A DNA stretch of 64,000 bases from assembly GCA_035606355.1 (NCBI GenBank), contig DATNFO010000066.1, forward strand, positions 101,351 to 165,350, written 5' to 3'. This document shows positions 1-8,882 of this stretch, in pieces (position 1 is the stretch's first letter; each line of letters opens with the position of its first letter). The translations under genes and the position numbers were made by a program. The notes under the pieces are model-generated. The model did no database searches. It saw nothing but the letters and a program-made list of their open reading frames with translations, and was not told where the DNA came from. The stretch is from Sulfopaludibacter sp035606355. GTDB lineage: Bacteria > Acidobacteriota > Terriglobia > Bryobacterales > Bryobacteraceae.

Positions 1-117
1 CCGCATTTTGACTGCTCGCCGGACTGGCAGCCTCGCGAAGCGTTAAACGTGATGGGCCCGAAGGAGCTGAAGTTAATCGGCTATGCGCACGGAACCGCGA
101 CCGTCGCGGACTTGTGA
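1..117 (+). CDS. 3' end of an unidentified protein (5' truncated by window)
   Basis: The first frame is open from base 1 to the TGA at 115-117 and encodes 38 residues ending in GYAHGTATVADL. The codon usage matches the downstream coding region (GC-rich third positions). The fragment is too short for me to assign a family. It is followed by about 60 bp before the next gene's promoter-like TATAAT, so it probably belongs to an upstream transcription unit. Confidence 0.6.
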   Translation, partial: PHFDCSPDWQPREALNVMGPKELKLIGYAHGTATVADL

Positions 118-173
118 AACATCTTCCGGCGTTGAATTGCGGGGCTGGACGCCGCTCAAGGCTTCATCGCAAC

Positions 174-179
174 TATAAT
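174..179 (+). promoter_or_regulatory. -10 element for the PSCyt1/DUF1549/DUF1553 gene, probably leaderless
   Basis: A perfect TATAAT lies at 174-179 and the ATG at 187 begins 7 nt downstream, which is where a transcript driven by this hexamer would be expected to start. The alternative ATG at 178 overlaps the hexamer. No good -35 hexamer and no Shine-Dalgarno sequence are visible. Confidence 0.45.
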
Positions 180-186
180 GTTAGCC

Positions 187-2583
187 ATGCTGCGCGCTGG
201 GTTCCTGCTGTTGTTCGCCGTCAGCGGTTTCGCCGCCGGCCGGGTGGACTTTGCCCGCGACATTCAACCCATCCTGGAGAAGCGCTGCTTCGGCTGTCAC
301 GGTCCGCAGCAGCAGATGAAGGGAGTGCGGCTGGACAGGCGCGAGGAAGCGCTGAAGGTCTCCGCCAAAATCGTTCCCCTTGTTTCGGGAAAAGGACCGA
401 TTGTGATGCCTCCGATCGGCGCGCGGCTGACGGCGGACGAGGTGGCGAAACTCAAGGCGTGGATCGACGAAGGGCTCGTGTACCAAACGGCCGTGCATTG
501 GAGTTTTGCTCCGATTCAGCATCCGGCGGTTCCCAAGGTGAAGCGTGCGACCCGCAACCCGATCGACAATTTTGTGCTGGCGAAGCTCGAGAGCGAAGGA
601 ATTGCACCTTCGCGCGAAGCCGATAAGCAGACCCTGCTGCGACGTTTATCACTCGACCTCACCGGCCTCATTCCGAGCCCCGATGAGATGTCGACATTCT
701 TGAGCGACACTCGCCCCGATGCGTACGAGCGGCAGGTGGACCGGTTGCTGGCGTCGCCCCATTTCGGCGAAAAATGGGCGCGGCAGTGGCTGGACCTGGC
801 GCGATACGCGGATTCCGATGGATATGAGAAGGACCGCTCCCGTCCATGGGCGTGGCGGTATCGCGAATGGGTGATCGATGCGATCAACCACGACATGCCG
901 TATGACGAATTCACTGTCGAACAGCTCGCCGGGGACCTGTTGCCCAATCGCACCATCGACAACTTGATCGCCACCGGTTTCAACCGCAACACGCTGACGA
1001 ATCGCGAGGGCGGCACGGATCCCGAGCAGTTCCGCGATGAGCAGGTTCTGGATCGGACGGCGACGCTCGGCACGGTCTGGCTCGGACTGACCGTAGGTTG
1101 TGCACAGTGCCACGACCATAAGTACGACCCCATCAAACAGCGGGACTTTTACCGGCTGAGCGCGTTCTTCAACACGCAGGAAGAAGTCAACATTCCGGCG
1201 CCGGAACCGGGTGAACTGGGCCCGTACCTGGCGGCGAAGCCGGGTTATGACAAGCAGCGGCGGGAACTCCTGGACGAGTATCAGATTTCGCGCCTACAAG
1301 CGGAATGGGAAGACCACCTGCGTTATGCCGCGTTGCATCCGGGCGAGCATCAGGACTGGGACTTCGCTTACGGCGAGTTCACGCATAACGTGGATAATGC
1401 GCGGAAAGTGCTGTTCCTGGACCCGGCGAAGCGCAGCGAAGTCCAGCAGCTCGCGATGAGGGACTATGCCATCTCGTCGTGCGGCAACCTGTTTCCCAAA
1501 GATTACTGCAACGGCTTCAAGTTGGGTGACCTGCGGAGTAAGTTGAGTAAGTTGACAGCGCAGACGGCACATATCAGTTTTGCGCCTGTCCTACTGGAGA
1601 ACGACACTCCTCCCAAGACCTACATTCACGTGAAGGGCGACTGGCGGGAGCATGGCGACGAAGTGCAGCCGGGGACACCGGAGTTTCTGCCTTCCCTGCC
1701 CGCCGGTCCGGCAACCCGGCTGACGCTGGCCAAGTGGATCGTCGCACCGGAGAATCCGCTCACGGCGCGCGTGGAAGTGAATCGCATCTGGCAGGAAGTG
1801 TTCGGTCGGGGGCTGGTGAACACCAGTGAGGATTTCGGAACCCAGGGCGACCGGCCGTCGCACCCGGAATTGCTGGATTGGCTGGCGACGGAGTTCGTGA
1901 AGGACGGCTGGAGCCGCAAGCAGATGGTGCGGCTGATGGTGACGTCCGCGACGTACCGGCAGAGTTCGGCGGCGCGGCCCGACGTCGCGGCGAAAGATCC
2001 GGAGAATGCGCTGCTTTCACGGATGTCGCGGCTGCGGCTTCCGGCGGAGCTGGTGCGCGATGAGGCTCTATATGCATCGGGCCTTTTGGATTTGCGCATT
2101 GGCGGGAAGAGCGTGCGGCCGCCGCAGCCGAAGGGAGTCGCGGAGTTGAGTTACGCGGGCAGCGTGAAGTGGGAGGAGAGCACGGGCGCCGATCGATATC
2201 GCCGCGGCTTGTATATCCATTTTCAGCGGACGACGCCGTATCCGCAGCTCACCAACTTCGATGCGCCTTCGGCGTCGCTTTCATGCTCGCGGCGCAAGCG
2301 CACGGATACTCCGCTGCAGGCCCTCAATCTGATGAACGATCCGGTTTTTTACGAAGCGGCTCAGGCGCTGGCCTACCGGGTGACGCACGAGAGCACGGGA
2401 GCATTCGGCGAGCGGCTAAGGTTTGCCTTTGCCCTGACGCTGGGCCGCGAGCCGAATGCGCACGAGCGCGAGCGGTTGGGGAAATACTATGACGACGCCG
2501 TTCAGGCGCGCGGCGAAGTAAGTGCGTGGCTCGAGGTTAGCCGCGTGCTGCTCAACTTAGACGAGTTCATAACCAAGGAGTAA
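187..2583 (+). CDS. PSCyt1-DUF1549-DUF1553 (planctomycete-type cytochrome) protein
   Basis: This is a protein of about 798 residues with a hydrophobic signal-like N-terminus (LRAGFLLLFAVSGFAAG), so it is probably exported. A c-type haem motif CFGCH near residue 34 lies in the PSCyt1 domain. It is followed by a DUF1549 (PSCyt2) domain containing RRLSLDLTGLIP and a second CxxCH (CAQCH) near residue 305, and then a C-terminal DUF1553 (PSD1) domain with NPLTARVEVNRIWQEVFG. These families are abundant in Planctomycetota and Acidobacteriota; their biochemical role is poorly defined, though they sit beside secreted hydrolase-like DUF1501 partners. An ATG at 178 is also in frame, but 187 fits the upstream TATAAT better. 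The DUF1501 gene follows after 3 bp, so the two are co-transcribed. Confidence 0.93.
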   Translation: MLRAGFLLLFAVSGFAAGRVDFARDIQPILEKRCFGCHGPQQQMKGVRLDRREEALKVSAKIVPLVSGKGPIVMPPIGARLTADEVAKLKAWIDEGLVYQTAVHWSFAPIQHPAVPKVKRATRNPIDNFVLAKLESEGIAPSREADKQTLLRRLSLDLTGLIPSPDEMSTFLSDTRPDAYERQVDRLLASPHFGEKWARQWLDLARYADSDGYEKDRSRPWAWRYREWVIDAINHDMPYDEFTVEQLAGDLLPNRTIDNLIATGFNRNTLTNREGGTDPEQFRDEQVLDRTATLGTVWLGLTVGCAQCHDHKYDPIKQRDFYRLSAFFNTQEEVNIPAPEPGELGPYLAAKPGYDKQRRELLDEYQISRLQAEWEDHLRYAALHPGEHQDWDFAYGEFTHNVDNARKVLFLDPAKRSEVQQLAMRDYAISSCGNLFPKDYCNGFKLGDLRSKLSKLTAQTAHISFAPVLLENDTPPKTYIHVKGDWREHGDEVQPGTPEFLPSLPAGPATRLTLAKWIVAPENPLTARVEVNRIWQEVFGRGLVNTSEDFGTQGDRPSHPELLDWLATEFVKDGWSRKQMVRLMVTSATYRQSSAARPDVAAKDPENALLSRMSRLRLPAELVRDEALYASGLLDLRIGGKSVRPPQPKGVAELSYAGSVKWEESTGADRYRRGLYIHFQRTTPYPQLTNFDAPSASLSCSRRKRTDTPLQALNLMNDPVFYEAAQALAYRVTHESTGAFGERLRFAFALTLGREPNAHERERLGKYYDDAVQARGEVSAWLEVSRVLLNLDEFITKE

Positions 2584-2586
2584 GTC

Positions 2587-4017
2587 ATGGACGCGCAGGA
2601 GTTCCGGAGAATTCAGACGCGGCGAAGTTTCTTCCGCGAGTGCGCGGGTGGAATCGGCATTGCCGCGCTGGCGCAATTGATGGAGCGGGAGGGGCGCGCT
2701 GAGACAGTGGTGAATCCACTGGCGCCGAAGGCTCCGCATTTTCCCGCAAAGGCCAAGAACGTGATCTTCATGTTCATGGAAGGAGGCCCGAGTCAGATCG
2801 ACCTGTTCGACCCAAAGCCGGGGTTGCAAAAGTGGAGCGGCAAGCCGCTACCAGCCGAAATGACCAAGGATCTGCGGCTGGCGTTCACGAAGCCGAATGC
2901 CGCGGTGCTTGCGAGCCCGCGCACCTTTCAGCCCTACGGGCAGAGCGGCATCGAATTTTCGGACTATATCCCGCACATCGGCTCGCGCGCCGACGACTTG
3001 TGCCTGGTCCGTTCGATGTACACCGATGCCTTCAATCATCATCCGGGCCAACTCTTGCTGTTCGGCGGAAGCATACAGGTGGGGCGTCCGACGATGGGCG
3101 CATGGGTGTTATACGGTCTGGGAAGCGAATCGCAGAACCTGCCGGGCTTTGTGGTGTTGGGGTCGGGCGTTGGGACGAGCGGAGGCACGGGGAATTGGGC
3201 GAGCGGGTTTTTGCCATCGACGTATCAGGGCGTCGTGTTTCGGAGCTCCGGCGATCCGGTGCTGTATCTTTCGAATCCGCCGGGAGTAACGAAGGAGATG
3301 CAGCGAGCGGAGTTGGATGCGCTGAAGGATCTGAACGAGGAGCACCGGGCGCAGACGGGCGACGAAGAGATTGCGTCACGCATCGCGAGTTATGAACTCG
3401 CCTTCCGTATGCAGATCGCGGCTCCGGAGCTGTTGGATTTTTCGAAGGAGAAGCCGGAGACGCTCGCGATGTACGGCGTGGATAAGGCGCCGACGCGGCA
3501 GTTCGCGACAAATTGCCTGCTGGCGCGGCGGATGGTGGAGCGCGGCGTGCGCTTCGTGATGCTGACGCACGCGAGCTGGGACGACCATACGGATTTGAAT
3601 CGCAAGCTGAAAAAGAACTGCGATATCGCGGACCAGCCGACAGCGGCACTGCTACAGGACTTGAAAGAGCGGGGCCTGCTCGACGAGACGCTGGTGGTTT
3701 GGGGCGGCGAGTTTGGGCGCACCCCGATGGTGGAGATTCGCGATCCGCGCGACGCGAACAATGCGGGCCGCGACCATCATCCGCTCGCGTACAGTTTGTT
3801 CCTGGCGGGCGGCGGCATCAAGGGCGGGCAGGTCATCGGAAAAACGGATGAGCTCTGCATGAATGTGGTAGAGGACAAGGTGCATGTTCACGATCTGCAG
3901 GCGACAATTCTGCATTGCCTGGGTCTCGACCATACACGATTGACATATCACCACATGGGTCGCGATTTCCGGCTGACGGACGTCGCCGGGAACGTTGTTA
4001 GTAAGATGCTGGTTTAG
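2587..4017 (+). CDS. DUF1501 domain-containing protein, Tat-type signal
   Basis: This 476-residue protein begins with a twin-arginine-like leader (TRRSFFRECAGGIGIAAL), so it is probably exported folded. The body has DUF1501 (sulfatase/alkaline-phosphatase-like fold) features: FMEGGPSQIDLFDPKP near residue 60, a 'FNHHPGQ' segment, and LVVWGGEFGRTP plus GRDHHP toward the C-terminus, which would hold metal-binding Asp/His residues. The start is preceded by AAGGAG, 3 bp after the stop of the PSCyt1/DUF1549/DUF1553 gene, a pairing typical of these families. The true substrate is unknown; family members are annotated only by domain number. Confidence 0.92.
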   Translation: MDAQEFRRIQTRRSFFRECAGGIGIAALAQLMEREGRAETVVNPLAPKAPHFPAKAKNVIFMFMEGGPSQIDLFDPKPGLQKWSGKPLPAEMTKDLRLAFTKPNAAVLASPRTFQPYGQSGIEFSDYIPHIGSRADDLCLVRSMYTDAFNHHPGQLLLFGGSIQVGRPTMGAWVLYGLGSESQNLPGFVVLGSGVGTSGGTGNWASGFLPSTYQGVVFRSSGDPVLYLSNPPGVTKEMQRAELDALKDLNEEHRAQTGDEEIASRIASYELAFRMQIAAPELLDFSKEKPETLAMYGVDKAPTRQFATNCLLARRMVERGVRFVMLTHASWDDHTDLNRKLKKNCDIADQPTAALLQDLKERGLLDETLVVWGGEFGRTPMVEIRDPRDANNAGRDHHPLAYSLFLAGGGIKGGQVIGKTDELCMNVVEDKVHVHDLQATILHCLGLDHTRLTYHHMGRDFRLTDVAGNVVSKMLV

Positions 4018-4040
4018 GGTACTCGGATGGAGGAGCCGCG

Positions 4041-4282
4041 GCACCTTTTACCGCTTCCTTACGGGGTTGTGAAAAAATATCGAATTGCTCTTATGCCGAC
4101 TTCAAAATGCGCTCGAATGCCCGGCACCTATTACCGCTCCCTCACGGTCAGGGCTCCGTATGTACTTTATTCTGCTAACGGAGCCGCGACCGTCAGGAAG
4201 CGGTAAAAGGTGTATCGAAAGGCGAATGGAGCGCGACGAGAACAACAGCCGGGTGTAAAAGGTCCATCGAAAGGCGAATGGA
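4041..4282. repeat. palindromic repeat element (copy A) plus half copy and 28-bp direct repeat
   Basis: Between the convergent DUF1501 and TSUP genes, arms at 4125-4160 and 4177-4212 form a near-perfect 36-bp inverted repeat around a 16-bp AT-rich loop. Each arm reads CACCT-TTACCGCT-CCT-ACGGTC-GGCTCCGT. A half copy starts near 4041. The outer 3' edge (AAAAGGT-ATCGAAAGGCGAATGGA) is repeated directly at 4203-4230 and 4255-4282, the second copy ending at the TSUP stop codon. A related full copy lies at 35913-36009. It looks like a REP/MITE-type element and may also act as a terminator. Confidence 0.8.
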
Positions 4283-5020
4283 TTACCTGACAAACGCCTG
4301 TGACAGCAAAACGAACCCAATCGCAATGAGCCCGCCATGCACGTAGCGCACGAAACGGGCCGCGCCAATCCGGGCGTTGATCGCTCGCCCCAGGAACGTC
4401 GCGACGATGACTAAAGGCAACGACCAGAGGTACAAGCGGCTAACCGTGGACGTACACAGGCCGGCAAGCCAGTAACCGCACAATCCCGCGACACTGGCCG
4501 GAAGAAAGTAACCCTGCAAAGTCGCGCGAAAATGTTGTGGCGACCATCCGCGGAGCGAGCCGTACAGAGCCAGTGGAGGGCCATTCATACCGTAAGCGCC
4601 CCCTAAAACACCTGCGCCAAATCCGAATAGCCAGGCAAATCGGTCGTCCTTCAACTGACGCTGTTGACCGGCGAGTAACGAGTACGCCGAGAACACAAGA
4701 ATCACCAGCGCCAACGCACCTTTGACAACAGATTCCGCTCCAGCCCTCAGGACCATCAGGCCCAGAGGAATGCCCAACAGTGTCGGCAGCACGAGCCGGA
4801 CCGCGGTCCCTGCGTAGACCTTGCGCCAGTCCTGCGCGATAACGATCAAGGCCACAGTGATCGACGCCATCACAGCTACCGGCGCTGCCACATTAACGGG
4901 AATGAGCAGCGCGAGGACAGGCACGGCAACCAGCGCCTCGCCAAATCCTAGAGACGAGCGAATGAGAGTTGCCACAAAGAGAACGCCCGGTACCAGGATC
5001 GACGCGGTGCTCGCAGTCAT
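4283..5020 (-). CDS. TSUP-family permease (TauE/SafE-like)
   Basis: The 245-residue protein is almost entirely hydrophobic, with about eight predicted membrane segments. It shows the TSUP hallmark of two related glycine-rich halves: SSLGFGEALVAVPVLALL near the N-terminus and GAGVLGGAYGMNGPPLALYG in the middle. The family exports or imports sulfur-containing or organic anions such as sulfite, sulfoacetate or taurine breakdown products; the substrate cannot be read from the sequence. It stands alone, divergent from creD and convergent with the DUF1501 gene, with the stop codon directly abutting the palindromic repeat. Confidence 0.88.
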   Translation of the reverse strand: MTASTASILVPGVLFVATLIRSSLGFGEALVAVPVLALLIPVNVAAPVAVMASITVALIVIAQDWRKVYAGTAVRLVLPTLLGIPLGLMVLRAGAESVVKGALALVILVFSAYSLLAGQQRQLKDDRFAWLFGFGAGVLGGAYGMNGPPLALYGSLRGWSPQHFRATLQGYFLPASVAGLCGYWLAGLCTSTVSRLYLWSLPLVIVATFLGRAINARIGAARFVRYVHGGLIAIGFVLLSQAFVR

Positions 5021-5058
5021 TGTTCCAGCGTATCCCGGAATTGCCGGCGAATGACATC

Positions 5059-5098
5059 TTGACAGCGTTTACTTTATCTTTTAAAGTACTTCTATAGA
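5059..5098 (+). promoter_or_regulatory. creD promoter with AAGTACTT palindrome
   Basis: A consensus -35 TTGACA (5059-5064) is followed after 17 bp by TAAAGT (5082-5087); TATAGA at 5093-5098 is an alternative -10. The -10 region contains the 8-bp palindrome AAGTACTT, and ACTTT / AAAGT form an imperfect dyad around it. This could be an operator. The creD ATG at 5124 follows an AAAGGG ribosome-binding site. Confidence 0.5.
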
Positions 5099-5123
5099 CA
5101 ATGCTAGAAGAAAGGGATAGTGA

Positions 5124-6520
5124 ATGAGTAGTATTTTGACTACACCGCCAGTTGCAGGAAGGGCAGTCAGAGGCCGCTCCATCGGCGTGAAACTGATCGT
5201 GGTCTGCGGCCTTGCTCTCGCGATGACCGTCCCCGCAGCCTTCCTGGGAGGACTGGTCGAAGAGCGGACCAATCGCTCCGCTGAAGTTGTTCGCCAAATC
5301 AGCGGGTATAGCGGCGGCCAACAGACCTTTCTTGGCCCCACTCTTGTGGTTCCGTACAAAGGACGGTCGCCCGCAAGCTCGTCTTCCCGCGACGTGTACA
5401 TAGTGTTCCCCGCGGAAGGCTCGGCGGTGCTCAAGACCGTAACTGAGGAGCGCCGGCGGTCGCTGTTTAAAGTCCCTGTATTCCGTGCGGATCTGGCGTT
5501 CGATGCCACCTTCGACCTCACCGCGGAGCCCTCCGCCATACCTCCTGGCGTCGAGTTAGATTGGGAAAGAGGCGAGCTCGTCGTCGGCGCCACCTATCTC
5601 CGGGGAGCAGTGGACGACGCGAGAATAACGGCCGACGGCAAGCTTGCCGTGCTGGCACCGTCGTCCACACTGCCGGAGCTTGGAATCGGCACTGACCAGA
5701 AGGGGCGTCGCGCGCTGAAGTTGCTGGGGACCAGGATCGATGCGACGGCAATCCGAGGTTCACGCTTTCATGTGACGTCCAACATGAAGTTTTCAGGCGC
5801 ACAACGCGTCGCTGTTCTTTCGTATGGAAAGACGACTCGCCTCGCCGCGCAGGGCGACTGGCCGAATCCGGGCTTCGATGGAGGTTTTCTGCCGGCGAGG
5901 CGATCAATCTCGCGAAACGGGTATACGGCGGAGTGGTTCATCCCGTTCATTGCACGCGCAGTGCGCTCCGAAGGTCCGGCGGACTCCATCGCCGGGCTTG
6001 AGACCACCGCGCTTGGCACATCCTTCATCCAGGTAGCGGATCCATATCAGTCCGTGAATCGATGCCTCAAGTACGTGTTGCTCTTCGTTGGGCTGATTTT
6101 CCTCTCGTATTTCGCAATGGAGGTCGCAACCGCCAAGCGAGTTCACCCGGCGCAATACATTCTGGTTGGAATCGCGCAAATCATTTTACCTGCTGTTGCT
6201 GTCGCTGGCGGAAAGGGTCGGCTTCGACTGGGCATTCCTGATTGCGGGCGGAGTGACTGTGGCCCTACTTGCCGCAAACGCGGGCGCCGTGTTTGCGAGC
6301 CGGGCACAGGGGCTCCGCGCATTCGTTATTTTCAGTCTTGTATGTCTTGATCTATATGCTGTTGCGGGCTGAGGATAATGCGCTGCTCATCGGCGCCATC
6401 GCCAGCTTCCTCGCAGTGGCTGCGACGATGTACCTGACGCGGAAGATCGACTGGTACAATCCCCTACCGAATGCCGGCGGCTCCCGCCAGGTGGTGGAAC
6501 CATCCGGTCCGGGGACCTAG
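5124..6520 (+). pseudogene. creD: creD-like inner-membrane protein, two frameshifts
   Basis: The first frame encodes the CreD N-terminal membrane segment (VVCGLALAMTVPAAFLGG), the large periplasmic domain and the first C-terminal helix (MEVATAKRVHPAQYILVGIA). Homology then jumps frame near 6186 (FYLLLLSLAERVGFDWAF) and again near 6335 (FSVLYVLIYMLLRAEDNALL), ending at TAG 6518-6520 after the conserved TRKIDWYNPL. Joined, the three frames restore a CreD of normal length, about 465 residues. Both jumps fall at runs of four T, so this is either a recent pseudogene or two homopolymer sequencing errors. CreD is an inner-membrane protein linked to envelope integrity and beta-lactam/colicin tolerance, and is usually induced by a regulator; none is adjacent here. 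Confidence 0.85.
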
Positions 6521-6533
6521 CCATCACACGCAA

Positions 6534-7442
6534 CTAAGCCGCTCGACGCGGCGGTTCTACCTTTTCTTCCACGTTCACGCGCACCGCACCGGGCTTCGGC
6601 GCGGCGGGACGCGAGTGCGCCTCACTCCATGCCGCGGTCAGTTCGGCGCCCAAAAGGAAAATCAGCGCCGAGTAATTGATCCACAGCACAATCAGCACAA
6701 ACGAACCCGCGGCGCCATACGCGCTCGCTACACCGCTATGTCCGAGGTAGATGCCGATGAGTGTTTTGCCGATCGTAAACAGCAGCGAAGTCAAACCCGC
6801 GCCGATCCACACATCCCGCCATTCAATGCGCGCATCCGGCAGCACCTTGAACATACACGCAAACAACGCCGCCAGAATCACGAAAGACGCGACAAATCCT
6901 ATGGCTTGTAACAGAGCCCCGGAAAGTCCCTGCGGCAGGTAACCTCTCATGAAGGTGCCGAGTGCGGAGATTGCCGCGCTCGCCGCCAGAGAGACCACTA
7001 AGAGAAAGGCAACCGCGAAAATCATTCCGAGTGAGAGAATTCGTACGCCGATGAACGCCTTCACGCCACCTCGATTCGGATCCGGCTTAACGCGCCAGAC
7101 GCGATTTAGAGAAGATTGAAGCTGTGTGAATGCCCCGGTAGCGCCGGCCAGCAGCGCGATTACGCCGAGCACCACACTGATCACTCCGGTGGAGGCATGC
7201 TTGCCCGCGCTCTCCACCATCGCGCCGACCTGCGCCGCCGATCCCTTGCCGATAAGTCCCTGAACCTGGTCCTGTATTTGGTGCTGTACCACGTCGTGGC
7301 CAAAGATAAGTCCCACAACGGCAATCACAATCAGCAGTAACGGCGCGATCGAGAATGTTGTGTAATATGCGATCGCCGCGGACATAGTAGTGCAATCGTC
7401 ATCCAGAAACCGGTTGAAACTCCGTTTCACAAACCCGAACAT
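6534..7442 (-). CDS. YihY/BrkB-family inner-membrane protein
   Basis: This protein of about 302 residues has the YihY/virulence factor BrkB architecture: an N-terminal amphipathic helix and DDDCTTMSAAIAYYTTFSIAP, followed by six hydrophobic segments and the conserved GATGAFTQLQSSLNRVW and SAYGAAGSFVLIVLWINY motifs. The start at 7442 is chosen because GGGGAGAGG precedes it at good spacing; a TTG five codons upstream is possible. The function of the family is not settled, although it was once called ribonuclease BN. It is last in a minus-strand run with the metallopeptidase 55 bp upstream. The C-terminal tail is basic and proline-rich, probably cytoplasmic. Confidence 0.9.
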   Translation of the reverse strand: MFGFVKRSFNRFLDDDCTTMSAAIAYYTTFSIAPLLLIVIAVVGLIFGHDVVQHQIQDQVQGLIGKGSAAQVGAMVESAGKHASTGVISVVLGVIALLAGATGAFTQLQSSLNRVWRVKPDPNRGGVKAFIGVRILSLGMIFAVAFLLVVSLAASAAISALGTFMRGYLPQGLSGALLQAIGFVASFVILAALFACMFKVLPDARIEWRDVWIGAGLTSLLFTIGKTLIGIYLGHSGVASAYGAAGSFVLIVLWINYSALIFLLGAELTAAWSEAHSRPAAPKPGAVRVNVEEKVEPPRRAA

Positions 7443-7497
7443 TGCCTCTCCCCTCAACTCGAATCACTTTTGGCGTTAATCGGCGGCTCTTGTCCAA

Positions 7498-8358
7498 CTA
7501 GAACGCGTTCGATGTCTTGCACGCCCCAATATCGCCGCTTTGGAAACCGGTATTGAACCATTGATCGCGCTGGGCCGAACTGCCATGAGTGAAGGTTTCG
7601 GGACTGATGTGGCCGGTCGCCATGCGCTGTAACCGGTCGTCACCCACCGCCGCCGCTGCCTGCAACGCCGATTGCGCGTCGCCGCTCTCCAGGATGCCTC
7701 TCTGCTCCGTGGAGTGACCCCAAACCCCCGCGAAACAATCGGCCTGCAACTCCAACCCGACCGAGAGGCGATTGCGCGCATTCGGATTTGTCTCGACTAA
7801 GTTGGAATACTTCTGCTCAATTCCCAGGATTTTTTGAACATGGTGGCCAATCTCGTGCGCGATCACATAAGCTTGCGCGAATTGGCCAGGGGCGCCGAAA
7901 CGCTGGCTCAGCTCCTGGAAAAACGATAGGTCGAGATATACCTTTTCGTCCTCGGGACAGTAGAACGGACCCGTTGCCGATTGCGCCATCCCGCAGGCCG
8001 AATCGATACTGTCGCGGTAGACCACGAGCTTCGCATGCCGGTACTGCACACCCGCCTGCGCGGGCAGCATTTGCTCCCATGTCTTCTGCACGTCATCGAG
8101 CACGAATGAGACGAACTGCATCTCCGGCTGCTCGGCCGCGTCTCGCGTCGTATCCGGAGCCGACGCGCCCGGCGCAGGACCGGAAGACGTTAGCGCCGTA
8201 AACAGATTCTGATGGAACACCAAGCTCAGTACGGCGACCAGTATCATGCCGCCGATGCCTAAATGGATTCCGCCGAATCCGCCGAAGCCGCCGCCACCAC
8301 CGCTCGAATCCCGGCGATCTTCGACGTCGTTACTAATGCCTCCCGGTGTCCAACGCAT
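7498..8358 (-). CDS. neutral zinc metallopeptidase (YpfJ/KPN_02809 family)
   Basis: The 286-residue protein has a glycine-rich cytoplasmic N-terminus (SSGGGGGFGGFGG), a single membrane anchor (IGGMILVAVLSLVF) and a long extracytoplasmic domain. The catalytic zinc motif HEIGHH lies near residue 168, with CFAGVWGHST downstream as the third-ligand region typical of the family. MRWTPGGISNDVEDRRD matches the family's usual N-terminus. It starts 10 bp after the small DUF937-like gene and probably belongs to the same operon as the BON-LysM protein, suggesting an envelope role. The substrate is unknown. Confidence 0.92.
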   Translation of the reverse strand: MRWTPGGISNDVEDRRDSSGGGGGFGGFGGIHLGIGGMILVAVLSLVFHQNLFTALTSSGPAPGASAPDTTRDAAEQPEMQFVSFVLDDVQKTWEQMLPAQAGVQYRHAKLVVYRDSIDSACGMAQSATGPFYCPEDEKVYLDLSFFQELSQRFGAPGQFAQAYVIAHEIGHHVQKILGIEQKYSNLVETNPNARNRLSVGLELQADCFAGVWGHSTEQRGILESGDAQSALQAAAAVGDDRLQRMATGHISPETFTHGSSAQRDQWFNTGFQSGDIGACKTSNAF

Positions 8359-8368
8359 CAGTTATCCC

Positions 8369-8878
8369 TTACCTTCGTTGCAGTATGTGTTGAAGAGCGA
8401 TTGTCAGTGCGAGTCCCCCGACCGCTTTCACCACGTCGGGATGCTGCGCGTAGAAGCTGCTCACCTCATCCACAATGGATGGGTTTTGCCGCTCCGCGTG
8501 AGCGGCGATTTGTTTCACCTGCTCCGGCGAAACCTGGCTCGCCTGTTGCGGCGTCACTTGTCCGCCGCCGAGCAATCCCGAAAGGCCGCCGCCCAGCGAG
8601 CCGAGAATGCCGGGCCCGGCGGACCCGATCAGCCGGTTCAACAGACCGGCTCGCTGATTCGGATCCGAGTGGCCGAAGAGGTTTGCAAGCATGTCCGGAA
8701 ACGCGGGTGTCTGATCGCTTCTGAAGGCCTGCGACAATCCGCCGGCCACCGCCGAGGGCGGCGCATTCTGCACCACCGTTTGATAATCGCCGTGCGGGTC
8801 GGCCGGCGCGGCGGCCGTTCCACCGCCCTGCCCCGAATACCGCTGAACCAGGTCGCTGACTGCGTTCATCCAATCCAT
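8369..8878 (-). CDS. hypothetical protein, DUF937/YidB-like
   Basis: This 169-residue protein has a low-complexity, Gly/Ala-rich centre (ILGSLGGGLSGLLGGG) followed by VTPQQASQVSPEQVKQIAAHAE and a C-terminal helix. The alternating short helices and glycine runs resemble YidB/DUF937 proteins, but no diagnostic motif is certain. There is no signal peptide; the last 20 residues (AVGGLALTIALQHILQRR) could contact a membrane. It starts 4 bp after the LysM gene and ends 10 bp before the metallopeptidase, so it is tightly operonic and probably takes part in the same envelope-related function. Confidence 0.7.
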   Translation of the reverse strand: MDWMNAVSDLVQRYSGQGGGTAAAPADPHGDYQTVVQNAPPSAVAGGLSQAFRSDQTPAFPDMLANLFGHSDPNQRAGLLNRLIGSAGPGILGSLGGGLSGLLGGGQVTPQQASQVSPEQVKQIAAHAERQNPSIVDEVSSFYAQHPDVVKAVGGLALTIALQHILQRR

Positions 8879-8882
8879 TGAC

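Noticed and set aside
5124..6350. Full-length 408-residue protein from the first creD frame
   Set aside because: After about residue 350 the frame departs from the CreD similarity, which continues in the other frames; the last 55 residues are off-frame.
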